Source: JAGLRQ01 sp965369805 (GTDB lineage Bacteria > Auribacterota > UBA6266). Taken from it: a stretch of DNA of 12,013 nt. Below, in pieces: positions 1 to 6,800 of the stretch; position 1 is the first letter of the stretch; each line of letters begins with the position of its first letter. Location of the stretch: assembly GCA_965369805.1 (NCBI GenBank), contig CBDURG010000059.1:1-12013 (forward strand), read 5' to 3'. The notes beneath the pieces were generated by a model. The model saw nothing but the letters and a program-made list of their open reading frames with translations. It did not search any database and was not told the origin of the DNA. Position numbers and translations under genes: made by a program.

Positions 1-92
1 ACCCGATAGCAATGGAAAAGACACTCAGGTTTGCGATAAGGGAAGGCGGAAGAACTGTTGGTGCTGGTAGAGTAACCGAGATTGTTGAATAA
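1..92 (+). CDS. tuf: Elongation factor Tu, C-terminal end (5' truncated)
   Basis: Only the last 29 codons are present, read from base 3 and ending in TAA at 90-92. The peptide begins PIAMEKTLRFAIREGG and ends GAGRVTEIVE. This is the closing beta-barrel strand of EF-Tu domain 3, with the near-invariant RFAIREGGRTVGAG signature. EF-Tu carries aminoacyl-tRNA to the ribosomal A site as a GTP complex; the G domain lies outside the window. A tuf copy just upstream of rpmG, tRNA-Trp and secE is a common bacterial arrangement, like E. coli tufB upstream of secE. Identity is secure despite the short fragment. Whether a second tuf copy exists elsewhere cannot be seen here. Confidence 0.95.
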   Translation, partial: PIAMEKTLRFAIREGGRTVGAGRVTEIVE

Positions 93-102
93 AAAAAATA
101 GT

Positions 103-129
103 AAGGCCCTACAATTTTTGGGGCCTTTT
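103..129 (+). terminator. Weak terminator-like hairpin after tuf
   Basis: AAGGCCC at 103-109 pairs perfectly with GGGCCTT at 121-127, with a possible T110-G120 wobble closing the loop. The stem runs into only four T residues (126-129), two of them in the stem, so termination in the + direction should be partial. Read on the other strand, the same stem is followed four bases later by a run of eight T (91-98 on +), so it could also stop antisense transcription. It ends 19 bp before the rpmG start, leaving almost no room for a separate rpmG promoter. I infer a leaky attenuator rather than a true operon end. Confidence 0.55.
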
Positions 130-148
130 AAACAAGGAATAAATTTAG

Positions 149-313
149 ATGGCAGGCAAAAGCAAGAGAGACCAGGTAGTGTTTGCGTGTACCGTTTGCA
201 AAAGACGAAATTATACATCCACAAAGAATAAAAAAAATACTCCAGGGCGCATGGAGAAAAAAAAATACTGTAAATGGGATAAAAAGCACACTGTTCATAA
301 AGAGACAAAGTGA
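149..313 (+). CDS. rpmG: Large ribosomal subunit protein L33 (bL33)
   Basis: Encodes 54 residues starting MAGKSKRDQVVFACTVCKRR and ending HTVHKETK, a length usual for L33, a small protein near the 50S E site. The CTVC pair (Cys14, Cys17) and YC (Cys41) match the zinc-ribbon layout. The second knuckle reads C-K-W-D, so the fourth Cys of zinc-binding forms is Asp44; His47 follows. The protein may therefore be a zinc-independent or three-Cys form. The ATG at 149 is preceded by AAGGAA at 134-139. Two long adenine runs (230-237 and 257-265) lie inside the gene, in frame. The stop TGA (311-313) directly touches the repeat array. Position between tuf and tRNA-Trp/secE is the usual bacterial context. 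Confidence 0.95.
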   Translation: MAGKSKRDQVVFACTVCKRRNYTSTKNKKNTPGRMEKKKYCKWDKKHTVHKETK

Positions 314-443
314 GGGGACAAGTCCCCACTGTTTCTTTGAGAAACAAAGATGCGGGGACAAGTCCCCACTGTTTCTTTGAGAAACAAAGATGCGGGGACA
401 AGTCCCCACTGTTTCTTTGAGAAACAAAGATGCGGGGATAAGT
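314..443. repeat. Tandem array of three 40-bp palindrome-containing repeats plus a 10-bp remnant
   Basis: Three identical 40-bp units occupy 314-353, 354-393 and 394-433. A fourth copy is cut to 10 bp (434-443, GGGGATAAGT, one mismatch). Each unit holds the palindrome GGGGACAAGTCCCC and a second inverted repeat that can fold two ways: GTTTC/GAAAC around TTTGA, or TCTTTG/CAAAGA around AGAAA. The array starts directly after the rpmG stop and ends on the base before tRNA-Trp, filling the whole gap. The unit length is not a multiple of three and has no CRISPR-like spacers. It resembles REP-type extragenic palindromes that are moved by REP-associated tyrosine transposases in other bacteria. That link is inference, and no such transposase gene is present in the window. 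Confidence 0.9.
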
Positions 444-521
444 AGGCCAGTAGCTCCAATTGGCTAGAGCGCCGGTCTCCAAAACCGGATGTTGTGGGTT
501 CGAATCCCCCCTGGCCTGCCA
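444..521 (+). tRNA. trnW: tRNA-Trp, anticodon CCA, 3' CCA encoded
   Basis: The cloverleaf is complete: acceptor AGGCCAG (444-450) with CTGGCCT (511-517), D stem GCTC/GAGC (453-456, 467-470), anticodon stem CCGGT/ACCGG (472-476, 484-488) and loop CTCCAAA with anticodon CCA at 479-481. A 5-base variable region (489-493) and T loop TTCGAAT (499-505) follow. Discriminator G518 is typical of tRNA-Trp, and the terminal CCA is encoded (519-521). The T stem GTGGG/CCCCC (494-498, 506-510) contains one T-C mismatch at its second pair. No clear promoter is seen between the repeats and the tRNA. It is probably released from the rpmG transcript by RNase P, with the repeat remnant as its 5' leader. Confidence 0.97.
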
Positions 522-598
522 GTTTTAATGTGGGATAGGTTTTGGCTTAAAGAGAAAAAGATATTTTGTAAAAAATTTGAGAGGCTAATGCAAAGAAA

Positions 599-1018
599 AT
601 GAAAGTTTTTAGACCGGAACAGGGACAGATATCGAGGGGCTCTGCAATTGTTTTTTTTGGGCTGATAGGGTTGCTTCTTTCGAGATGGGTGTATTCATTT
701 ATACCGTTGGAATCATTGCTTAACAAGCCATTTTTCAAAATGGATTTTGTTGGGATAACCCTTTCTTGGGTCCATGTTATTTCAGGTGCAGTTTTCTGTA
801 TGGTTTTTATTTTTGGCCTTTTTCTTGCAAACCACTCCAAAGTAGCCACCTTCCTTATCGATACGGAGAGCGAAGTGAAGAAAGTATCCTGGTCATCCAG
901 GAAAGAACTTATAAGTTCAACCGGAGTTGTAATTGTGGCTACAGTTTTTGTTGCTATGTTTATTGGGATTGCGGATGTTGTTGTTTCTAAAATAATTAAT
1001 GTATTAATTTATTTATAA
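599..1018 (+). CDS. secE: Preprotein translocase subunit SecE, long three-helix form
   Basis: Encodes 139 residues, against roughly 60 for minimal SecE. SecE clamps SecY in the SecYEG inner-membrane channel. The conserved core is residues 85-139: the amphipathic segment FLIDTESEVKKVSWSSRKEL, then the transmembrane helix at about 105-137. Two extra hydrophobic helices lie at about 14-35 and 54-77, similar in plan to the three-helix E. coli protein. The usual Trp-Pro of the amphipathic motif is Trp-Ser here (98-99). The ATG is preceded by GAGG at 581-584, 14 bases away, so the ribosome binding site is poor. A four-codon frame (ATG 588 to TGA 602) overlaps the start. nusG follows after 9 bp, the classic secE-nusG pair. 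Confidence 0.95.
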   Translation: MKVFRPEQGQISRGSAIVFFGLIGLLLSRWVYSFIPLESLLNKPFFKMDFVGITLSWVHVISGAVFCMVFIFGLFLANHSKVATFLIDTESEVKKVSWSSRKELISSTGVVIVATVFVAMFIGIADVVVSKIINVLIYL

Positions 1019-1027
1019 GGTGTAGTA

Positions 1028-1558
1028 ATGGTTGAAAAGAAATGGTATGTGGTACATGTTCTTTCAGGACAGGAAAAGAAAGCGCTGGGTTCTCTTGAAA
1101 AAAGGATTAAAGCGGAAGGTATGGAGGAAAGAATTCCGCAGGTTTTAATCCCAACGGAAAATGTTTCAGAAGTTAAGTCCGGAAAAAGAAAAATTACCCC
1201 CAGAAAGTTTTTTCCCGGATACATACTTGTAAACATGGAAATGGATGAGAACACTTATTATGTGATAAAAAATGCACCCGCGGTTCTTGGCTTTATCGGT
1301 TCGGGAACACCTGTTCCTCTTCAGGTGCATGAGATAAATGATATTTTAGAACAGATTGAGGAGAAGAAAGAAAAAGTAAAACCCAAAATAGATTTTCAAA
1401 AAGGTGAAGCAGTGAAGATAAAAGATGGGCCATTTGTTAATCTTGATGGAAATATAGAAGATATTGACCCTGATAGAGGTAAGCTCAGGGTGATGGTTAC
1501 CATTTTCGGGCGTGCTACTCCTGTTGAACTGGAATACTGGCAAGTGGAAAAAGAGTAA
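1028..1558 (+). CDS. nusG: Transcription termination/antitermination factor NusG
   Basis: Encodes 176 residues, normal for NusG. The N-terminal NGN domain (about 4-110) begins KKWYVVHVLSGQEKKA and holds FFPGYILVNM at 61-70, the region that contacts the RNA polymerase clamp. A charged linker (110-122, EEKKEKVKPK) leads to the KOW domain (about 123-176), with DGPFVNLDG at 133-141 and RGKLRVMVTIFGRATPVEL at 150-168. NusG supports processive elongation and links polymerase to Rho or to ribosomal protein S10. The start is supported by AAGGTG at 1017-1022, overlapping the secE stop. Its neighbours are secE upstream and rplK 18 bp downstream, the standard order. Confidence 0.98.
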   Translation: MVEKKWYVVHVLSGQEKKALGSLEKRIKAEGMEERIPQVLIPTENVSEVKSGKRKITPRKFFPGYILVNMEMDENTYYVIKNAPAVLGFIGSGTPVPLQVHEINDILEQIEEKKEKVKPKIDFQKGEAVKIKDGPFVNLDGNIEDIDPDRGKLRVMVTIFGRATPVELEYWQVEKE

Positions 1559-1576
1559 AGAAGGCTTGGAGGAAAG

Positions 1577-2002
1577 ATGGCAAAGAAAGTAACAGCAATA
1601 ATAAAACTGCATATTCAGGCAGGTCAGGCGACTCCGGCTCCTCCGGTTGGTCCGGCATTAGGGCAGCACGGGGTAAATATAATGGATTTTTGTAAACAGT
1701 TTAACGCTGCTACAAAAGATAAGGGTGGGCTCGTTATCCCTGTTATTATTAGTGTTTACCAGGATAGAAAGTTTACTTTTATAACGAAACAGCCTCCGGC
1801 CTCCGCTCTTCTTAAGAAAGCAGCGAATGTTGCTGTAGGGTCAGGTGTTCCCAACAGAGACAAAGTAGGCAAAATTACAAAAGAGCAGTTAAAAGAAATT
1901 GCAAAAACGAAAAAGAAAGACTTGAATGCAAAAACAATTGAAGCAGCTGAAAGAACTATTGCTGGTACTGCCCGCAGTATGGGTATAGAGGTGGAAAAAT
2001 GA
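1577..2002 (+). CDS. rplK: Large ribosomal subunit protein L11 (uL11)
   Basis: Encodes 141 residues, matching the usual length of L11. The N-terminal domain has the Pro-rich segment QATPAPPVGPALGQHGVN (17-34), which includes the prolines at which thiostrepton-type antibiotics act in other bacteria. The C-terminal 23S rRNA-binding domain ends with TARSMGIEVEK. L11 sits at the GTPase-associated centre beside the L10/L12 stalk and affects factor binding and the stringent response. A strong GGAGGAAAG ribosome binding site (1568-1576) precedes the ATG. The stop TGA overlaps the rplA start in an ATGA junction, implying coupled translation of L11 and L1. Confidence 0.98.
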   Translation: MAKKVTAIIKLHIQAGQATPAPPVGPALGQHGVNIMDFCKQFNAATKDKGGLVIPVIISVYQDRKFTFITKQPPASALLKKAANVAVGSGVPNRDKVGKITKEQLKEIAKTKKKDLNAKTIEAAERTIAGTARSMGIEVEK

Positions 2003-2697
2003 GTAAAAAAAGCAAGAGATATAGAGCTGTACTAGATAAGGCGAAAGAGAAAAAAGGATATACTCTTTCTGAAGCTGTAAAATTGGTTAAAGAAAATGCA
2101 ACAGCAAAATTTGATGAAAGCATAGAAATAGCCTTTAAACTTGGGATAGATCCCAAGCACTCAGACCAAATGGTTCGTTCTACCGTAAAGCTTCCTCATG
2201 GAACAGGCAAGAACATAAAAGTTGTTGCTTTTGCTGATGGGGCTGCTGCCGACGAAGCTAAAGCAGCCGGAGCGGATGAGGTTGGCATGGTGGATCTGGC
2301 GGATAAAATAGCAAAAGGCTGGTTTGATTTTGATGTTATTGTGGCAGTCCCGGCTTCAATGAAGGTTATCGGAAAGCTGGGCAGGGTTCTTGGTCCCAAA
2401 GGATTGATGCCTTCTCCCAAAGCCGGTACAGTTTCTCAAGATATTGGCCAGGCTGTAAAAGAGGTTAAAGCCGGCAAGATTGAAATAAAAACGGATAAAA
2501 CTGCAAACCTGCATGCTTTTGTGGGAAAAGCGTCTTTTGATGAAGGGCAGATTGTTGATAACATGCGTGCTGTAATAAATACAATTGTAAAAGTCAAGCC
2601 GGCTGCAGTCAAAGGTTCCTACATAAAAAACATAACCCTGACCTCGACAATGGGGCCAGGGCTTAGTCTGGATATGAAAGAAATATATACAGATTGA
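1999..2697 (+). CDS. rplA: Large ribosomal subunit protein L1 (uL1)
   Basis: Encodes 232 residues, typical for L1, which forms the mobile L1 stalk that guides deacylated tRNA out of the E site. Diagnostic stretches are LPHGTGKNIKVVAFADG (65-81) and the signature LGPKGLMPSPKAGTV (131-145), with the closing domain I strand at about 205-225. The start codon overlaps the rplK stop by four bases (ATGA) and is preceded by GAGGTGG at 1988-1994 inside rplK. In several bacteria L1 represses its own operon by binding mRNA that mimics its 23S site. The 18-bp gap before rplK leaves no obvious room for such a site there, so feedback in this organism is unknown. Confidence 0.98.
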   Translation: MSKKSKRYRAVLDKAKEKKGYTLSEAVKLVKENATAKFDESIEIAFKLGIDPKHSDQMVRSTVKLPHGTGKNIKVVAFADGAAADEAKAAGADEVGMVDLADKIAKGWFDFDVIVAVPASMKVIGKLGRVLGPKGLMPSPKAGTVSQDIGQAVKEVKAGKIEIKTDKTANLHAFVGKASFDEGQIVDNMRAVINTIVKVKPAAVKGSYIKNITLTSTMGPGLSLDMKEIYTD

Positions 2698-2766
2698 TAT
2701 ATAAATAAGAGAAAAATTAATAAAAACTTATCAAGACTTGAGGATTTTTAAAGAGGGAGACATAAC

Positions 2767-3288
2767 GTGAGACCTGAAAAAAGCTTAGCTGTAAAGGAAA
2801 TTAAGCAAAAACTGGAAGCTTGTGGCTCATTTGTGCTTGCCGATTATGTTGGTTTGACAGTTGAGGAAATGAACGGCTTGAGAAATATCCTTTCGGAAAA
2901 TTCTGTGAATTTTATGGTGGTTAAAAACAGGCTTTTCAATATAACCGCTAAAGAATTGGGGATTGAAGGACTGGACAAGCATCTTAAAGGCCCGACAGCA
3001 GTAGCTTTTTTAAGTAAGGATGTTGCTGCCGGAGCAAAAATTCTTGTTGATTTTAATAAGAAGACGGGTAAGCTCGAACTCAAAGCGGGCATCCTTGATG
3101 AAAAACTGATGAACCACATAGAAATCAAAACACTGGCGGAACTGCCTTCAAGGGAAGTTCTTCTTGGTATTGTTGCGGGAACGATACAAGCTCCGATAGC
3201 GTCGTTTGCTCGTGTACTCAATGCCAAACTTAGCAGTGTGGTTTACGCGATAAATGCAATTAGGGAAAAGAAAGTCAAGCTGAATTAA
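2767..3288 (+). CDS. rplJ: Large ribosomal subunit protein L10 (uL10), GTG start
   Basis: Encodes 173 residues, close to the usual 165-175. L10 anchors the stalk: its N-terminal domain binds 23S rRNA beside L11, and its C-terminal helix carries the L12 dimers. Family hallmarks are the Y-x-GLT motif (ADYVGLTVEEM, 25-35), VVKNRL (51-56) and LKGPTAVAF (73-81), with the helical end LNAKLSSVVYAINAIREKK at 151-169. The start is GTG at 2767 behind the purine-rich GAGGGAGA (2753-2760). The 69-bp gap after rplA is AT-rich and contains the small palindrome TCAAGACTTGA (2731-2741). I do not see a convincing L10-binding leader structure in it. rplL follows after 19 bp. Confidence 0.97.
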   Translation: MRPEKSLAVKEIKQKLEACGSFVLADYVGLTVEEMNGLRNILSENSVNFMVVKNRLFNITAKELGIEGLDKHLKGPTAVAFLSKDVAAGAKILVDFNKKTGKLELKAGILDEKLMNHIEIKTLAELPSREVLLGIVAGTIQAPIASFARVLNAKLSSVVYAINAIREKKVKLN

Positions 3289-3307
3289 ATAAAAGGAGGA
3301 CTTTGAA

Positions 3308-3757
3308 ATGGTTAGCGAAGAAAAAGTCGCGGTTGCGGAGAAAAAAGAAGAAAAAGTTGAGGAAAAGAAAGAAATAAAAGTGTCGCCAAAAATGGAAAAA
3401 ATAATTAAATCTATTGAGGAGATGACGGTCCTTGAGCTTTCAGAGCTTGTTAAAGCCATTGAAGACAGGTTTGGAGTATCTGCTGCGGCGCCTGTTGCTG
3501 CTGCTGCGGCACCTGCCGGTGGTGCTGGACCTGCAGTTGAAGAAAAAACGGAGTTTACAGTTGTTCTTGTCAGTACAGGAGACAAGAAGATCAATGTAAT
3601 TAAAGAAGTTAGATCAGTCACAAGCCTTGGATTAAAGGAAGCCAAGGAACTTGTAGACAACGCTCCAAAACCGGTCAAAGAGAACATTGCTAAGGAAGAA
3701 GCTGAAGAGATTAAAAAGAAGCTCGAAGCTGCTGGAGCAAAAGTAGAACTGAAATAA
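3308..3757 (+). CDS. rplL: Large ribosomal subunit protein L7/L12 (bL12) with charged N-terminal extension
   Basis: Encodes 149 residues, about 25 more than the usual 120-128. The extra part is at the N-terminus: residues 2-25 are almost all Lys, Glu and Val. The normal dimerisation domain then starts near 27 (PKMEKIIKSIEEMTVLEL), followed by the Ala/Pro/Gly hinge (58-76). The C-terminal domain (about 81-149) recruits translation GTPases and holds TSLGLKEAKELVDNAPKPVK at 105-124. The start is well supported by AAAGGAGG at 3293-3300, 7 bp before the ATG. No start codon or ribosome binding site is evident just before residue 27, so the extension appears genuine. L12 is normally made in excess over L10, and the strong ribosome binding site fits that. 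Confidence 0.97.
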   Translation: MVSEEKVAVAEKKEEKVEEKKEIKVSPKMEKIIKSIEEMTVLELSELVKAIEDRFGVSAAAPVAAAAAPAGGAGPAVEEKTEFTVVLVSTGDKKINVIKEVRSVTSLGLKEAKELVDNAPKPVKENIAKEEAEEIKKKLEAAGAKVELK

Positions 3758-3847
3758 ATTGATTCCCGGTAAGTGTAGGTCCCGTGTAATATTTTTCGCG
3801 GGGGAAACCGGCAGCATAAACCTTACCTATAATGGGGAAAGCAAATT
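3758..3847 (+). promoter_or_regulatory. Structured rplL-rpoB spacer: hairpin with alternative outer pairings
   Basis: This 90-bp spacer is the longest gap in the operon after the tRNA. CCCGTG (3781-3786) pairs with CGCGGG (3797-3802), including one G-T wobble, around the AT-rich loop TAATATTTTT. Two outer stems compete for the same 5' bases: CCGGT (3766-3770) with ACCGG (3807-3811), or GGTAAG (3768-3773) with CTTACC (3822-3827). No T run follows, so it is not a standard intrinsic terminator. In E. coli the same junction holds an attenuator and an RNase III site that reduce rpoBC expression relative to rplJL. An equivalent role here is inference from position and foldability. The rpoB ribosome binding site is GGGGAAAG at 3834-3841. 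Confidence 0.5.
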
Positions 3848-6800
3848 ATGTCGAAAAAACCGAATAATAAAAGAATATCTTATTCTCGATTAAAGGAAAC
3901 CATGAGTCTGCCATACCTTGTGGAAATCCAGACGGAATCATATTCTAAGTTCCTTCAGGAACATGTTCTTCCCGAAGAAAGAGAGGATATGGGACTTCAA
4001 ACCGTATTTACCGGAGTGTTTCCCATTAAGAATTATGATGAGAGCCGTACACTGGAATTTGTGAAATATAAACTTGGTGTCCCGAAATATGATGAACTGG
4101 AATGTATGAGACGCGGCATGACATATGAGATGCCGCTAAAGGTTACCTTCAGGCTTCACCAAGGCGGGCATGTTGAAGAAGAAGAAGTTTATATGGGAAA
4201 TCTTCCCGGAATGACTTCCAGTGGGACATTTGTTATAAACGGAGTTGAGAGAGTGGTTGTGAGTCAGTTGCACCGATCTCCCGGCATATGCTATGAGCAG
4301 GAAGTGCATACAAGAGGACATATTCTGTTTTCTTTTAAGATAATTCCTTACAGGGGGTCATGGTTAGAGGTTAAATTTGACCAGAATGACCTGATTTATA
4401 TTTTTCTTGATAGAAGCATCAGGAGAAAGAAAATTTTAGCGACAACTTTTCTCCGTGCGCTTGGCTACGGGACTAATGAAGAGCTTCTTAATTACTTCTT
4501 TCAGACGGAAGAGGTAAAAATTACATCCAAAATATCCGAGAAAGAACTTGAGGGGAAAATCCTTGCAAGAAATGTTATAGATGAGGACGCCAAAATAACA
4601 CTTGCAAAAGCGGGCAGTTCTCTGAACAACAAGCTTTTAAAAATGTTTAAAGATGGGGAAGTGAAATCTATATTTTTGCTTAAGGGTGCGGCAGAAAATC
4701 ATCCTGTTTTGAAAATGATAAAGAAAGATTCAACTTCTTCAAAAGATGAAGCACTTATAGATATATTTAAGAGGTTACGACCGGGAGATCCTGTAAATAA
4801 AGCTAACGTGGAGGGAATGATTCAACGCCTTTTCTCCGACAAGAAAAGATATGACCTCGGTAGAGTCGGGAGGTTTAAACTTAACAAGAAACTGGGGCTT
4901 CCTCTTACGGAAGAGGGGCTTTCAGCGACAACTCTTGACAATCGTGATATAGCAGAGGCCATTAGATATTTAATCGCGCTTCGGGACGGCGTCGGCCATA
5001 TTGATGATATTGACCATCTGGGCAATAGGAGAGTTCGATCGGTTGGAGAACTTCTGGAAAATCAGTTCAGGGCAGGGCTTGTGAGAATGGAGCGCCTGAT
5101 AAAAGAAAAAATGACTCTTCATGATATTGACGCGGAAGACCGCTTAGTTCCTCACAAACTGGTAAGCCCAAAATCTCTTTCAAGTGTGATTAAAGAGTTT
5201 TTCGGAAGAAGCCAGCTTTCCCAGTTTATGGATCAGACCAATCCATTAGCGGAACTTGCTCATAAGAGGAGGTTAAGTGCCCTTGGACCGGGGGGGTTAA
5301 GCAGGGAAAGGGCAGGTTTTGAAGTTCGAGACATTCATCCGAGCCATTATGGAAGAATCTGTCCTATACAGACTCCCGAAGGTCCGAATATCGGACTTAT
5401 ATCTTACCTTAGTGCGTATGCGCAGGTAAATGAATATGGATTTGTCGAGACACCATATTGCAAAGTTGAGAATGGGAAGATTACAGATAAAATAGATTAC
5501 CTTACCGCGGATGAAGAAACTGAATGTGTTATTGCTCAGGCTAACGCGAGCGTAGACTCTAAAGGCAGATTTGTTAATGATGGAGTTTTGGCAAGATGTA
5601 AAGGAGAGTTTGGGACGATAGAGGCAAGTAAGGTTGATTATATGGATGTTTCTCCAAAACAGCTTATCAGCATTGCCGCGGGGCTTATCCCATTTTTGGA
5701 ACATGATGACGCTAACCGTGCTCTTATGGGTTCGAATATGCAGCGCCAGGCAGTCCCGTTGCTCAGCACCGATCAGCCGCTTGTGGCTACCGGACTTGAA
5801 TCGAAATCCGCAAAAGATTCCGGGGTTCTGGTTGTAGCTGAAGAATCGGGGGTTATAACTTACGTAGATGCGACTGAAATTCATATTGGAAATAAGGTTT
5901 ATTATCTGAGAAAGTATCTTCGTTCTAACGCGGGGACGTGTTTTAATCAGAAACCCATTGTCGGAAAAGGAGACAAAGTCGTAAAAGGACAGGTAATTGC
6001 TGATGGGCCCGGCACAAGTGGGGGAGAACTTGCTCTTGGGAGAAATGTCCTTTGTGCTTTTATGCCATGGGGCGGATATAACTTTGAGGATGCTATTCTT
6101 ATAAGTGAAAAGATAGTTAAGGAAGATATTTATACATCTATACACATTGAAGAATTTGACGTGAGTGCGAGGGAAACAAAAATAGGGAAAGAAGAAATTA
6201 CAAGAGATATTCCGAACATCGGGGAAGAAGCGCTTAAAGATCTTGGAGAAGATGGGATAGTTCGTATTGGAGCCGAGGTTAAAGCCGGGAATATTCTTGT
6301 AGGTAAAATTACTCCCAAGAGTGAAACGGAACTTTTACCGGAAGAAAAGCTTTTAAGAGCTATTTTTGGAGAGAAAGCTGCGGATGTCAGGGATACATCC
6401 CTTCGGATTCCTTCAGGCACTGAAGGAATTGTTATGGATGTTAAAGTCTTTTCGAGAAAGGAACGGCCAAGGACAGATGCCCAGAAAAAAGAAGAACGCA
6501 GGCTTGTTAAAACTATCTCAAATAATAAAGCTGAAAAAATAAGCCAGATAAATAAAGGAAAAAGTGAAGAACTTAATAAGCTCCTTTTGGGAAAGACTAT
6601 TAAGTCGGATGTTGTAAACATAAATACGGGTGAAGTTATTATTCAGGCCGGCAAAAAAATAGTTAAAAACCATGTAAACAAGCTGGAAGATTTAAACTAT
6701 TCGGATCTGGATATAACGGAAGAAGATATAGAAATAAGATCCAAAATTAAAAAGCTGCTTGCAAAGTACGATTACCTGATTGAAAAATTCGAGACAGAAG

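Noticed and set aside
128..427. A 99-codon minus-strand frame across rpmG and the repeats
   Set aside because: Its repeated peptide pattern comes from translating the DNA repeats. It has no start context or homology, and the 40-bp unit is out of frame between copies.
314..443. CRISPR array
   Set aside because: The units are directly joined with no unique spacers, and no cas gene is nearby.
588..602. A four-codon upstream frame overlapping the secE start as a leader peptide
   Set aside because: The GAGG motif is only 3 bp from its ATG, too close for normal initiation, and the peptide is too short to judge. It is probably chance.
2698..2766. An L10-type autoregulatory leader before rplJ
   Set aside because: The spacer is only 69 bp, AT-rich, and shows just a small 11-base palindrome and a weak 5-bp pairing. 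I cannot identify the kink-turn structure of known L10 leaders.
3828..3833. A perfect TATAAT hexamer upstream of rpoB
   Set aside because: No -35-like sequence lies 16-18 bp upstream. A start from it would leave a leader of under 10 bases that removes most of the ribosome binding site.
5297..6145. A 282-codon open frame on the minus strand opposite rpoB
   Set aside because: It lies wholly inside the well-conserved rpoB coding region, has no recognisable domain and no plausible operon context. It is explained by codon composition on the sense strand.
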